Shown here one piece after another: positions 1-8,655 of a stretch of DNA of 64,000 nucleotides. The position numbers and the translations under genes are program-made. The DNA lies in contig JAENYF010000006.1 of NCBI GenBank assembly GCA_016841905.1, positions 1 through 64,000 on the forward strand, in the 5' to 3' direction. Under the pieces are notes generated by a model. That model saw only the letters and a list, made by a program, of their open reading frames with translations. It was not told the origin of the DNA and did no database searches. The DNA is from Desulfoscipio geothermicus (GTDB lineage: Bacteria > Bacillota > Desulfotomaculia > Desulfotomaculales > Desulfallaceae). How positions within the stretch are numbered: the first letter of the stretch is position 1; every line of letters starts with the position of its first letter.

Positions 1-54
1 GGTGTTATTGGTACGGCTGTAGCGGCCGGTGCGTTTATTACTGCATTAACGTAA
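1..54 (+). CDS. C-terminal tail of a possible RiPP precursor (partial)
   Basis: The window opens in an open frame that reads GVIGTAVAAGAFITALT and then TAA. The stretch is rich in Ala, Val, Gly, Thr and Ile and has no charge and no cysteine. That composition resembles the core of the Nif11-type precursor at 32459-32764, which ends in a Thr/Val/Ala-rich segment. I infer a precursor peptide whose leader lies upstream of the window; the end of a membrane protein is the main alternative. No leader is visible, so the call rests on composition and on the RiPP locus 18 kb downstream. Confidence 0.35.
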   Translation, partial: GVIGTAVAAGAFITALT

Positions 55-510
55 CTGGTTATATAATTAACTAATTTCAATGTTACCAAAAAAACACATA
101 ATTAATGCATTCATATTAAACCTGGGGTTTAAGAGATTCATGTAATAACAGGTTTTCCCGCAAAGCTTGTTTGAGTTGTTTGAGCAGCTCCAACAGCTGG
201 AAATAACTTGCGCAAAATCTATTCTTATCAGAATGTATTAAGCGATAAAGGTTTTTGTGTGCAGCTATTTAAAAGTGTTTATCCGAGATTGTGATTAGAT
301 AGTTCAACTGTTTTGATAAACTAGTAACCAAGCAAAGCACATCTTTCTCTGATTTGTTGTGGTTATCGATGTTATATCAGAAGAAGGGTGCTTTGCTTAT
401 TCTTGTTCGTTTTAGATATAGTAAGACATGAAGCAATTATAATATGTTTAATAGAGTATGAATAAAAATTGGTTTGATTAATTTACATTACTTTGTAAGG
501 AGGAATAGAT
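55..510. other. Intergenic region without a recognisable gene
   Basis: AT-rich and stop-dense on both strands. The only structure I see is the long imperfect hairpin at 330-398. A strong ribosome binding site (AAGGAGG, about 497-503) at its right edge belongs to the transporter gene that follows. Confidence 0.6.
330..398 (+). terminator. Long hairpin, terminator-like
   Basis: AAGCAAAGCAC (330-340) pairs with GTGCTTTGCTT (388-398). An inner stem forms between TCTCTGAT and ATCAGAAGA. Only a weak T-rich stretch follows, so this may be a terminator for the gene that ends at 54 or another structured element. Confidence 0.4.
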
Positions 511-1914
511 TTGCCGGAGCATTTTCAAATTTATTTTGCTGCTATAGTATTTTTAATCGTTTACGCCATCATAGTATCAGAAAAAATTCACCGAACTATC
601 ATTGCCTTAGCAGGCGCGGCATTAATTGTCGTTACCGGTATTTTAGATGCTGATGAAGCTGTGCACCACATCGATTTCAATACCCTTGGCCTGTTGGTGG
701 GTATGATGATTATTGTGGGCATAACACGCCAAACCGGAGTCTTCGAATTTCTTGCCATTAAGGCTGCTAAGAGCTCCAAGGGTGAGCCACTTAAAATTAT
801 GGCGGCGTTATCACTGGTTACAGCGGTTCTATCGGCATTACTTGATAATGTCACTACGGTACTGCTTATTGTTCCAGTGACCTTTGCTATTGCACAAAAA
901 CTAAAAATTAACCCCATGCCGATATTAATAGCAGAGATAATTTCATCAAATATAGGTGGAACTGCTACATTAATTGGCGACCCGCCCAACATTATGATCG
1001 GCAGTGCAACCCACTTGGGATTCATGGACTTTATTATTAATCTAACTCCTGTTGTTGTGGTTATTTATGTGGTTACTTTGACTTTACTACGTATTATTTT
1101 CCGGTCTCAATTGATAGCAGACCCGGAACGGCAATCAAAGATAATGGAATTAAATGAGCACGATGAACTTAAAGATAAGAAGTTGTTACGTAAATGCTTG
1201 ATAGTGCTGGCTCTTACCATAACGGGTTTTGCTCTGCATCAGTATGTACATCTAGAGTCTTCGGTTATTGCCCTAACCGGAGCCAGTTTGCTGCTTTTGC
1301 TAAGCCGTGAGGATCCGGAACACGCATTGCATGCTGTAGAGTGGCCTGTAATATTCTTCTTTGTTGGTTTATTCGTCTTAGTAGGCGGTTTGGTTGAAAC
1401 TGGGATTATTTCCATGTTAGCCGCCGCAGCCATGGATTTGACCGGTGGTGAATGGATTCCTACTGCCATGCTGATATTATGGCTATCGGGCATAGCATCT
1501 GCCTTTGTTGATAATATTCCCTTTGTGGCTACCATGATTCCCATGATTCATGATATGGGCAATATAATTGGCGTAACCGATCCCACTGCTTTGAATTTAT
1601 TCTGGTGGTCACTGTCCCTGGGGGCATGTCTAGGTGGAAACGGCACGATAATCGGCGCTTCAGCCAACGTTGTTGTGATTGGTATGTCCGAAAAGCGGGG
1701 TGTCCTTATAACGTTCATGAAATATTTTGTGGTAGCATTCCCGCTGATGTTAATATCACTGGTGATAAGTACCGGGTACATGTTGTTATGGCATATATAT
1801 CCAGAAACAATAACCATCCTTGTAACACTAGGTTTTGGCCTACTTGTCGCATTTGCAGCCATGCCAATTAACAAAGCGCTGGAAAGAAGTGCTGCAAAAA
1901 AAGCAAGTAATTAG
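511..1914 (+). CDS. ArsB/NhaD-type ion transporter (SLC13-like superfamily)
   Basis: A 467-aa polytopic membrane protein with about eleven hydrophobic segments. Two family-typical half-repeat motifs are visible: LLDNVTTVLLIVPVT followed by GGTATLIGDPPN (about residues 110-165), and FVDNIPFVATMIPM followed by GGNGTIIGASAN (about 325-390). These DN-x-P-T and G-T-x-I-G motifs mark the ArsB/NhaD/citrate transporter group. The substrate (Na+/H+, arsenite or a dicarboxylate) cannot be read from sequence, and no arsenic genes are nearby. TTG is taken as the start because AAGGAGG lies 7 bases upstream; no upstream ATG fits. It stands alone between the hairpin at 330 and an IS remnant. Confidence 0.85.
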   Translation: MPEHFQIYFAAIVFLIVYAIIVSEKIHRTIIALAGAALIVVTGILDADEAVHHIDFNTLGLLVGMMIIVGITRQTGVFEFLAIKAAKSSKGEPLKIMAALSLVTAVLSALLDNVTTVLLIVPVTFAIAQKLKINPMPILIAEIISSNIGGTATLIGDPPNIMIGSATHLGFMDFIINLTPVVVVIYVVTLTLLRIIFRSQLIADPERQSKIMELNEHDELKDKKLLRKCLIVLALTITGFALHQYVHLESSVIALTGASLLLLLSREDPEHALHAVEWPVIFFFVGLFVLVGGLVETGIISMLAAAAMDLTGGEWIPTAMLILWLSGIASAFVDNIPFVATMIPMIHDMGNIIGVTDPTALNLFWWSLSLGACLGGNGTIIGASANVVVIGMSEKRGVLITFMKYFVVAFPLMLISLVISTGYMLLWHIYPETITILVTLGFGLLVAFAAMPINKALERSAAKKASN

Positions 1915-1942
1915 AGTTATCCAGTTTGATAGTTATTAAATA

Positions 1943-1966
1943 GAGGCACCTCCTGTGAGGTGCCTC
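1943..1966 (+). terminator. Perfect 10-bp hairpin after the transporter
   Basis: GAGGCACCTC (1943-1952) pairs perfectly with GAGGTGCCTC (1957-1966) around a CTGT loop, 29 bases after the transporter stop. There is no clear T tract, so termination is likely but not certain. Confidence 0.55.
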
Positions 1967-2086
1967 AAACCGTAGAAATGTAAGCGTCAAAAAGTTCACA
2001 CCTAGGTTTGCCACTTAATCTATGAGATAATCTTCCCCAAACAAACATATTGGGGGAATTATACAATGACCAAATAACAGGAAGCC

Positions 2087-2445
2087 CGGTAAAAAAGCTA
2101 TTCGCAAAGCCATCGGTAAGCAGCTGCTAAATGGTCAATTAGCTAAGAGTTAGCAATAAAGAGCAGAGACGCATAGAGCGGCAAGATGCCAGCGAACGCA
2201 ATGGCGTAGAAGCTAAATTCGGAGAAGGCAAGCGTTGCTATGGATTGGCACGTATTATGTCACGCTTAAAAGAGACCGCTGAAAGCGTGATCTGCTTGCA
2301 GTTCCTAGTGATGAACTTGGAGCATAAACTCCGTGTCTTTTTATTCTTTTTTTGTGGCGTTTGTTTTGGGATAATCTTGATTTTCAGAAACCTTCATTAT
2401 ATTGTTTTAATTGAAATTAAGTTCGGTTCAGCAGGCCCTAGTTAG
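2087..2445 (+). pseudogene. Remnant of an IS5/IS1182-type DDE transposase (C-terminal part)
   Basis: Frames here read PGKKAIRKAIGKQL, then after internal stops QRRIERQDASERNGVEAKFGEGKR, then YGLARIMSRLKETAESVI and LQFLVMNLEHKLRV. The block EAKFGEGK..YGL..IM..L and the following hydrophobic FLVMNL match the C-terminal DDE-domain end of IS5/IS1182-like transposases. The N-terminal two thirds are missing and at least two stops interrupt what is left, so it is dead. No intact terminal inverted repeats were found. The longest open piece (2245-2445) would give a 66-aa peptide of no independent function. Confidence 0.7.
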
Positions 2446-2450
2446 ATAGA

Positions 2451-2489
2451 AACAAAGCGGTCTGGCTTATAAAGCCAGACCGCTTTGTT
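2451..2489. terminator. Bidirectional perfect hairpin overlapping the sigma-54 regulator 3' end
   Basis: An 18-bp perfect stem (AACAAAGCGGTCTGGCTT, 2451-2468, with its complement at 2472-2489) has a 3-base loop. It sits between converging genes. The right arm codes for the last residues (about KQSGLAL) of the regulator on the minus strand. Confidence 0.8.
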
Positions 2490-4566
2490 TTAGCCGGCTG
2501 ATTTTGCGCACGATGGTGGACTGGTCTACCTTTAAGGCTTGGGCTGCCCGGTTAGCGCTGCCGCATTCCTTGATGGCGGTGCTGATTAGCTGCCGCTCTA
2601 CCTCCAGCACCGCGTTTTTAAGCGGCATGATCCCCTTGACATAAACCTCAGGCTGCTTATGCTCCAGGTTTTCAAAAACATGCGCCGGCAGGTGTTCCAC
2701 GGAAATTTCATCGTCAGCGGTGGTTACCAGCAGCCTTTCCATCATATTATCCAGTTCCCTGACATTGCCGGGCCAGTAATAATTCAGCAGGGCATCAAAA
2801 ACCCGGGGACTAACTTTTTTACGAATGCCATATTTTTCCTCATATTTTTGTCTAAAGGTACAGGCCAGCGGGATGATATCCTCTTTGCGCTCCCGCAGTG
2901 GGCAAATGTTTAACGGTACCACGTTGATCCGGAAATACAGATCCTCCCTGAATTGTCCCTCCTTGACCATTGTTTCCAGGTTGCGGTTAGTGGCCGCCAG
3001 GATGCGCACATTAATGGGCTTGGGCTTGCTGCCTCCCACCCGGAGCACTTCTCTTTCTTGGATCGCCCGGAGCAGTTTAACTTGAAAGCTGATGGGCAAA
3101 TCGCCAATCTCATCCAAAAATAATGTGCCGTTGTTGGCCAGCTCAAACATGCCCGCCTTGCCCTCGCGGTTAGCCCCGGTAAAAGCGCCCCGCTCGTAGC
3201 CGAACATCTCCGATTCCAGCAGGTTTTCTGGAATAGCCCCACAGTTGACGGTAATAAAGGGTCCGTTTTGGCGTTTACTGTTATTATGAATCGTTTTGGC
3301 AAAAACATCCTTGCCTACCCCGGATTCGCCCAGAATCAGCACCGTGGTATCAACACTGGCCAGGCGTACGGCGGTCTGTAATAATTCCTGCATTTTGGGG
3401 GAGTTAAAAACCAGCCCTTCCTGGTTTAATAGCCGCCCCCGCAGCTCGTTAAGCTCATCCTGGTAGCGCTCGCTCATTTCCTTGGTTTGCCTGAGCTGTT
3501 CCCGCAGTTCATTAAGCTCGGTGAGGTCACGAATGTTGATCACAATACGCTCAGTTTCCCCCTCCTGGTTCTGCACGGGGCTGCCGGTGATTAAAAACTG
3601 GTCCTTTTCCACTACGGTAACGGGTTCACCTGCAGCGAGCACTGCTTCGACGATGGAATGGGTATAGACTCCTTTTTTAATCAGATAGTCCATAGGCTGG
3701 CCTTGAATTTTGGCCGAAGGTATACCGATGATTCGCTCGTGTGCCTGATTTGCCCTGATAATCAGACCATCGGCATTAGTAATGATAATGCCGTCGTAGG
3801 AGGACTCAATGATTAGCTCTAGCTTTTTGTTTAATTGTTTAACTGAATCCAATTCTTCCGAAATAAACTCCAATTCGGAAATGTCCTGGAATATAGCCAC
3901 AGCACCGACAACTTGTCCGTTTTCGTAAATAGGACTTTGGTTAGTCAGGTAGGTGCGGTTGCCCTGGGTATAGGTCATGGATAATTTAAACTCTTTGCGG
4001 CTCCTGCCGTCCTTTAATACATCCAACAGTCCCTGTAGGCTAATCACTTCAGGCAGATGACGTCCCATGGCCGAGCTCTTGGGCAGCCTGGTCATTTTTT
4101 CCGCAGCCTGGTTGTACAGGCGGATCACGCCGCTGTTATCGATGGCGATAATGCCATTATTCACTGAATCTAAAATAGTATCTACCTGCAGTTGTATGGA
4201 GTTGGCCTTGTTTAATAGTTCACACCCCACCCTGGTTTTGGCCAGGAAGCCGCACAGGCGGTTGTCCTGGTTAACCACGGGAAAAGCCTGCCCGTGTATA
4301 GCCCAGACGTTAGCCCAGGAATCATTTTCGCCAATGGTCTGCACCGGGCTTTGCATAATATCGGCTACTGTGGTGGCCGGCTCAAAAACCTTTGCTCCCC
4401 ATTCAATGAGATCATTTCTGGTCACCATGCCGATAATTTCCCCGTTTGGGCTTAGCACCGGCAGGCCGGTAATTTTATGCTGCCGGATCAGTTGCCAGGC
4501 CTCTGCCGCTGGCTGCTCGGGACGCAGGTTGACGCTTATTGGCGTCATAATCTTGTTAACCAGCAT
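2467..4566 (-). CDS. Sigma-54-dependent activator with CBS-CBS-PAS-PAS input
   Basis: A 699-aa enhancer-binding protein that should open sigma-54 RNA polymerase complexes. It has two CBS domains (about 1-115; IMTPISVNL and IMQSPVQTI starts), two PAS domains (about 123-235 and 245-355), a coiled linker, an AAA+ domain (about 390-620) and a Fis-type helix-turn-helix at the C-terminus (ANRAAQALKVDQSTIVRKI). Walker A is GESGVGKD, the sigma-54 contact loop is GAFTGA, and Walker B is LFLDEIGDL, so it looks active. CBS domains usually sense adenine nucleotides and PAS domains small ligands or redox state. I found no -24/-12 promoter nearby, so its targets are unknown. Confidence 0.92.
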   Translation of the reverse strand: MLVNKIMTPISVNLRPEQPAAEAWQLIRQHKITGLPVLSPNGEIIGMVTRNDLIEWGAKVFEPATTVADIMQSPVQTIGENDSWANVWAIHGQAFPVVNQDNRLCGFLAKTRVGCELLNKANSIQLQVDTILDSVNNGIIAIDNSGVIRLYNQAAEKMTRLPKSSAMGRHLPEVISLQGLLDVLKDGRSRKEFKLSMTYTQGNRTYLTNQSPIYENGQVVGAVAIFQDISELEFISEELDSVKQLNKKLELIIESSYDGIIITNADGLIIRANQAHERIIGIPSAKIQGQPMDYLIKKGVYTHSIVEAVLAAGEPVTVVEKDQFLITGSPVQNQEGETERIVINIRDLTELNELREQLRQTKEMSERYQDELNELRGRLLNQEGLVFNSPKMQELLQTAVRLASVDTTVLILGESGVGKDVFAKTIHNNSKRQNGPFITVNCGAIPENLLESEMFGYERGAFTGANREGKAGMFELANNGTLFLDEIGDLPISFQVKLLRAIQEREVLRVGGSKPKPINVRILAATNRNLETMVKEGQFREDLYFRINVVPLNICPLRERKEDIIPLACTFRQKYEEKYGIRKKVSPRVFDALLNYYWPGNVRELDNMMERLLVTTADDEISVEHLPAHVFENLEHKQPEVYVKGIMPLKNAVLEVERQLISTAIKECGSANRAAQALKVDQSTIVRKISRLKQSGLAL

Positions 4567-4740
4567 TATTTTAACCCCCTGTGATGTGCTGCAATATATT
4601 TAAAAATTGCTTGCCGGTGTCCCCGGTCACAGATATATGTAATTACGCATAGTATGTATTTCTGCATAACCTGTACAAAACCTGCTGTGGTTTAATAATT
4701 ATTTACTGCCTGAATGCTGGAAGGGCTCAGCCGTTGTTAA

Positions 4741-4775
4741 ACAAAAAAGTGAACCGGGGATGCGTCAGGTTCACT
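4741..4775 (-). terminator. Intrinsic terminator for the YhcN/YlaJ-like gene
   Basis: AGTGAACC (4748-4755) pairs with GGTTCACT (4768-4775). Read on the minus strand the stem is followed by a T-rich run (revcomp of ACAAAAAA, 4741-4748). Confidence 0.75.
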
Positions 4776-4806
4776 ACTGGTAAGGTTATTATATGTGGAT
4801 CTGTTA

Positions 4807-5298
4807 TTACATGGTTCTTGGTGTTAAACGGCGGGTGATTTCAGCCAGCTCGTTGGCAAAGCTGGACACGGGCATGCCTTCGGCGATCCCTTTATCAATA
4901 TTTTTCAGGCGGGTAAAAGTATCTGCATCAGAGCTTACAAAAACGTTTTTAATGCCGGTCTCAGTGCCTTCAACTTGCTTAATTACCGCGTCTTCAACTG
5001 TTTTAGTTTGCTCATTTTCCAAATTAGCTTTGATATCCAGACCAATATAAGCTGTATTCCCAGCCACCACCACGGTGGAGCTTTTCACCCCGTCCACCTG
5101 GTCTACTGTCCTGGCTATGTCCCTGGCCTGCTGCAGGGCTTCATCATTGGCCTGGTTGGCATTGTTTGTGTCGGTTTGGTTCTGGTTGGGGACCGGCTGG
5201 GTGGGTCCTGGTTTTCTAGCTTCTGAACAGCCGCTCAAAATAATCAGCGCAGTGATGAACAGCGCCACCAACAGGGTGGATAACTTTGTGGTATTCAT
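4807..5298 (-). CDS. YhcN/YlaJ-family sporulation lipoprotein
   Basis: A 163-aa protein with a lipoprotein signal (hydrophobic stretch then LSGCSEA, Cys at about residue 24), a low-complexity N/Q/T-rich linker, and a C-terminal domain with the family pattern: ARDIARTVDQVDGVKSSTVVVAGNTAYIGLDI, split here as ARDIARTVDQVDGVK and VVVAGNTAYIGLDI. This domain is typical of YhcN/YlaJ proteins attached to the forespore or spore membrane. It indicates a spore former. It is transcribed alone with its own terminator. The start is an ATG preceded by AAGGAGTG on the minus strand. Confidence 0.88.
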   Translation of the reverse strand: MNTTKLSTLLVALFITALIILSGCSEARKPGPTQPVPNQNQTDTNNANQANDEALQQARDIARTVDQVDGVKSSTVVVAGNTAYIGLDIKANLENEQTKTVEDAVIKQVEGTETGIKNVFVSSDADTFTRLKNIDKGIAEGMPVSSFANELAEITRRLTPRTM

Positions 5299-5395
5299 TT
5301 TAACGCACTCCTTTTGTAAATAGTTTCTCTTAGAATGCGAAAAATGATTAAATAATATTCAAAAGAACGAAATGCAAAGAGGTGCGAATATGAAA

Positions 5396-5430
5396 ACAGC
5401 CCCAACTTATAGGAAATAAGGAGGGGCTGT
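5396..5430 (-). terminator. Intrinsic terminator after the DUF169 gene
   Basis: ACAGCCCC (5396-5403) pairs with GGGGCTGT (5423-5430). On the minus strand the stem is followed by TTTTCATATT. Confidence 0.7.
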
Positions 5431-5434
5431 GGGT

Positions 5435-6214
5435 TTATTTATTTCTTTCCAGTACATTGTGCCATTCTTCCTTGTCCAGGAAACTTCCTGCAACATTGGC
5501 CTCCATGGCCAAAAACATTTGGTAGGGTACTGTAAATGACAAGATGTCCTTATCCACATGCTTGCGGGCCGAAATATCGATCAGCCCGATGATGGCCCGG
5601 GGTTTTTCTCGATGTGCTTCTTGATAGGGGATAATACCAATGCTGTGGCAGCCCGCACCAAACGGCACAACTACGTTCTCATTGGTTTCCCGGTCGTAAT
5701 TGGCCATAACCGCCAGAGCGGAAATTTGGTCCGGATTGGCCAGGAAAACAATGTTTTGGGGTGTCTCTCCCGCTGCTAAACTGTCCAGCGGTTTAAAAAC
5801 GACATAATCGGTGGGTACATCTGTCATGGGCAGGCATTCAACGAACTTTTTGGCTACGGCAGGGTTTTTCAGGTAGCCTTCGCCATGTTCCAGAGTAGGC
5901 ATATTTTTCACTATATTATTGCCTATCTCGGATTGGCAAAAGTCCTGGTTGCCAGTGGAAAGGAAATACTCAATCCCACCGGGAAAGTTGATGTAAGTAT
6001 TGCCAAAGCCTAAACCGACGCCACCACCTTGACAACCAAAGGTTTTCCGGTCAAATACGGCAGTTCTGCCTTTGGCTGCCGCGCTGAGCATAGCTACTAC
6101 ACAGCCCCAGCGACTTTCTTTAAATTGCAGGGCCGGCTCTGGTTTTTCGTTGGTGAACACTACTGCTACGGGTGCATACTTGAGCTGAATGGCCTGGGCT
6201 AATTTACTCTCCAT
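5435..6214 (-). CDS. DUF169-family protein
   Basis: A 259-aa soluble protein. The N-terminus (about YAPVAVVFTNEKPEPA), the block RWGCVVAMLSAAAKGRTA, and the Gly-rich CQGGGVGLGFGNTY are typical of the DUF169 family, which is common in sulfate reducers and methanogens. The function of the family is not established. Conserved Cys residues (about 38 and 60) could bind a metal or cofactor, but that is inference. It is monocistronic. The minus-strand start is an ATG with an AGGAAGGGTGG-like ribosome binding site. Confidence 0.85.
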   Translation of the reverse strand: MESKLAQAIQLKYAPVAVVFTNEKPEPALQFKESRWGCVVAMLSAAAKGRTAVFDRKTFGCQGGGVGLGFGNTYINFPGGIEYFLSTGNQDFCQSEIGNNIVKNMPTLEHGEGYLKNPAVAKKFVECLPMTDVPTDYVVFKPLDSLAAGETPQNIVFLANPDQISALAVMANYDRETNENVVVPFGAGCHSIGIIPYQEAHREKPRAIIGLIDISARKHVDKDILSFTVPYQMFLAMEANVAGSFLDKEEWHNVLERNK

Positions 6215-6445
6215 ATGTTAAACCACCCTTCCTTTCTTATTGTTAAGCATTATTGGGGTAAGAAATGCGGTTATGAGGCGCCTGAGCAAGTTATTATCAG
6301 GTTTTCTACAATTTTATGAAAATCCCTGCCGGATGTATCAAAGGCAGTACCTGGTTAATTCATTGCGGAAAAATTAACCTTAAGGATAAAGGTTAACTTC
6401 CTAGTTATGTCGAATAATATTGGCAAAATATAAAGGGGGAGTAGC

Positions 6446-7180
6446 ATGTTGCATAAGTTAAAAATGCTTTTAGTTACTGTGCTGGTGGTTGTTTTCGGTT
6501 CCCTGGCTCTGGCCGGGTGTGGTGGAGAAAAACAGGAAAGCGGCAAAGATGGCGACATCCAGGGAGTAACTGCGGGGCAAAATACGCAAGACACGGAGAA
6601 GGAACCAGCAGCGGATTTATTCGCTAAAGGGCAGAAAATTGAGGGAATGACCTGTGATTATGTTTTAACGGCGTCCGGCACCACTATGCAGGGCAAAATG
6701 TGGGTGCAGGGCGATAAGGTGAAGCATGAAACCTCAGCTCAGGGTGAAAAAGTGATTATGCTTTTTGACGGCAGTGCTTTTTATATGTACAACCCGGCGC
6801 AAAATATGGCGCTCAAATATACTGAAGAGGACCTGCCAGGGGGAAGCGAGGAAGTAGATACACCCTTTGATTTCACGGAGGAAGCTAGTGATGAACTAAT
6901 TACTGAACTGGAAACTGTGGACTTAGAAGGGCATAAATGCAGGGTCCTTTTAGTTCAAGAAAAAGATTCTAAAGATGAAGTAAAAATGTGGGTGCGGGAG
7001 GATTACGGTATCCCCGTGCGCGTAGAAGCTTCGGATGAGAATGGTGGCAAGACGGTTATGGAGTATAAGAATGTTGAGGTGGGAGCTCTGCCGGCGTCCA
7101 CATTTGCTTTGCCTGATGGTGTGCAAGTGCAGGATATTAGTGATATGATGAGCCAGCTACAGCAGGGTGCCGGCAACTGA
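6446..7180 (+). CDS. Secreted lipoprotein, LolA/DUF4412-like
   Basis: A 244-aa protein with a signal peptide ending in a lipobox (LALAGCGG, Cys at about 26) and then a Lys/Glu/Gln-rich spacer. From about residue 60 the domain repeats beta-strand patterns (MQGKMWVQGDKVKHET, FDGSAFYMYNPAQNM, KMWVREDYGIPVRVE) like those of LolA/LppX-type outer-lipoprotein-sorting folds and DUF4412 proteins. In monoderms such proteins are membrane-anchored lipoproteins of unknown cargo. The start ATG has GGGGGAG 6 bases upstream. It has its own terminator at 7197. Confidence 0.7.
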   Translation: MLHKLKMLLVTVLVVVFGSLALAGCGGEKQESGKDGDIQGVTAGQNTQDTEKEPAADLFAKGQKIEGMTCDYVLTASGTTMQGKMWVQGDKVKHETSAQGEKVIMLFDGSAFYMYNPAQNMALKYTEEDLPGGSEEVDTPFDFTEEASDELITELETVDLEGHKCRVLLVQEKDSKDEVKMWVREDYGIPVRVEASDENGGKTVMEYKNVEVGALPASTFALPDGVQVQDISDMMSQLQQGAGN

Positions 7181-7196
7181 GCCGGTGCTTACAACG

Positions 7197-7245
7197 AAAA
7201 GGTCGCCAAGCTTTTTTATAAGGATGGGTGTCTTGGTGACCTTTT
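7197..7245 (+). terminator. Terminator after the LolA-like lipoprotein gene
   Basis: AAAAGGTCGCCAAG (7197-7210) pairs with CTTGGTGACCTTTT (7232-7245) with one mismatch. It is symmetrical and may work in both directions. Confidence 0.75.
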
Positions 7246-7342
7246 ATGCTTTATGGTAAATTGTTTATATAACGGGTTGCATGCTGATTATATGACTTAG
7301 TATGATTAGACTTGCTTAATCTAAATAACGAGGTGCTTGGTG

Positions 7343-7954
7343 ATGTGTGCGGATAAGACTTTTTGGGAAAAAGCAGTTGAATTTCACGGGCATGCCTGTC
7401 CTGGCCTGGCCGTAGGGTACCGGGCAGCGGAAATAGCGCTAGAGCGTCTCAAGTCAATGCGCTCGGCCGACGAGGAGCTAGTGGCCATTGTGGAAAATGA
7501 CGCCTGCGGGGTCGATGCCATTATGGTGTTGACTGGCTGTACCCTGGGTAAAGGTAACTTGCTCTTCCGTGACCTGGGCAAGCAGGTGTATACCTTTGGT
7601 AGCCGCAGCAGCAACCGGGCGCTGCGCATCTCTGTGGATGATACCAGGGTGCACACATCCGACCCGCAAAAGGACCAGCTGCGGGACAGGGTTTTAGCCG
7701 GCACGGCCACCAAGGAGGAACTGGCGCAATTCGAACACGAGCGGAGCCAGTGGATCGAGCAACTGCTGCACATGCCCGAGGAGGAGTTCTGCAAGGTGGA
7801 GCAGATTGATTTCCAATTTCCCTCTAAGGCGCAGGTGTTCCCTTCCGTGCAGTGTGCCCGATGCGGGGAAAATGTGATGGAGCCTCGTGCTCGGGTGCGG
7901 GACGGTAAGTTTGTCTGCTTGGATTGCTTCGAAGATTACACCCGGGGATGGTAA
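7343..7954 (+). CDS. FmdE-family protein with C-terminal zinc finger
   Basis: A 203-aa protein. The N-terminal two thirds match the FmdE family (FHGHACPGLAVGYRAA, then ENDACGVDAIMVLTGCTLGKGN), with conserved His/Cys residues that bind metal in characterised relatives. The C-terminus adds a four-Cys zinc finger (CARCGENV and CLDCFEDY, about residues 170-197). Members occur beside molybdenum/tungsten formylmethanofuran dehydrogenases, but also alone in sulfate-reducing Firmicutes, as here; the role outside methanogens is not settled. The ATG at 7343 is preferred over an upstream TTG because AGGTG lies 7 bases before it. Confidence 0.85.
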   Translation: MCADKTFWEKAVEFHGHACPGLAVGYRAAEIALERLKSMRSADEELVAIVENDACGVDAIMVLTGCTLGKGNLLFRDLGKQVYTFGSRSSNRALRISVDDTRVHTSDPQKDQLRDRVLAGTATKEELAQFEHERSQWIEQLLHMPEEEFCKVEQIDFQFPSKAQVFPSVQCARCGENVMEPRARVRDGKFVCLDCFEDYTRGW

Positions 7955-7960
7955 TAGGGA

Positions 7961-8000
7961 CGGTCCCAGCTACCAAGTATAACCTCCAAAGCTGGGACCG
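7961..8000 (+). terminator. Terminator after the FmdE-like gene
   Basis: CGGTCCCAGCT (7961-7971) pairs with AGCTGGGACCG (7990-8000), followed by a moderately T-rich stretch. Confidence 0.7.
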
Positions 8001-8562
8001 GTGATGTCTTGTTTTACTGTTAATTTGTTTTATACATGGGCGGGGTAATTAAATAGGATTTTAATTTACCGTATTCGATAAATTTATCGTATAGTTTTAG
8101 CCTCTCAATTAAAAAAGTCAAAAACATCTCTCTGATGTTAGGGGAAGTGCTATGCATAAAAGCCATGGTATGCGTAGGTAAAAATGAGTCTTTATTTTAG
8201 CAAAATTACCAACAATTTGTATGCTTTCTAGAATATCTCATTTTACTATCAGAATATCCCACACATAAAAACGTCGGATACATTTATATATTGCTGCCTT
8301 TCTTTGGTAGATTTACCGATCTCCCTAATTTTTTAAATTTTATCCATTATATCGACCAAAAGAAATACCTTCTTTGGGTTAGATATATTTTGTTTATTAT
8401 ATGTTGTTTATTCAGTTACTTATATTTGCCTGTTAGCGCTCCTTTGGTTTATAAACTAGAGCGAAATGGAGATAATGCACAATATAGGGTTATTGTTTCG
8501 TATTTTAGGTGCTCACGGTGCTTGCCTTTAGCGCCTTGGATGAAATACTATCATCCTATGAG
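8001..8562. other. Intergenic region upstream of htpG
   Basis: No convincing gene. An open frame at 8291-8566 reads as a Phe/Leu/Tyr-rich peptide without a ribosome binding site or recognisable family and runs into the CIRCE operator, so I treat it as noncoding. A vegetative-type htpG promoter should lie near the 3' end, but I could not place it firmly. Confidence 0.55.
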
Positions 8563-8589
8563 TTAGCACTCGTCTGGGATGAGTGCTAA
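8563..8589 (+). promoter_or_regulatory. CIRCE operator (HrcA site) upstream of htpG
   Basis: TTAGCACTC, a 9-base spacer, then GAGTGCTAA: an exact match to the canonical CIRCE inverted repeat. It lies 66 bases upstream of the htpG start. It predicts repression by HrcA and release on heat or protein-folding stress. Confidence 0.95.
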
Positions 8590-8655
8590 CAATAGGAGGT
8601 TAAACTTAACCAAAACTAAACGAGAACAGACCTTTACAAACAGGAGGGAATATAA

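Noticed and set aside
4067-4603. 178-aa plus-strand frame opposite the sigma-54 activator
   Set aside because: Antisense shadow of the CBS/PAS coding region, with Ser/Leu/Arg-rich composition and no ribosome binding site.
8291-8566. 91-aa open frame upstream of htpG
   Set aside because: No ribosome binding site, no recognisable family, biased to Phe/Leu/Tyr, and it runs into the CIRCE operator.
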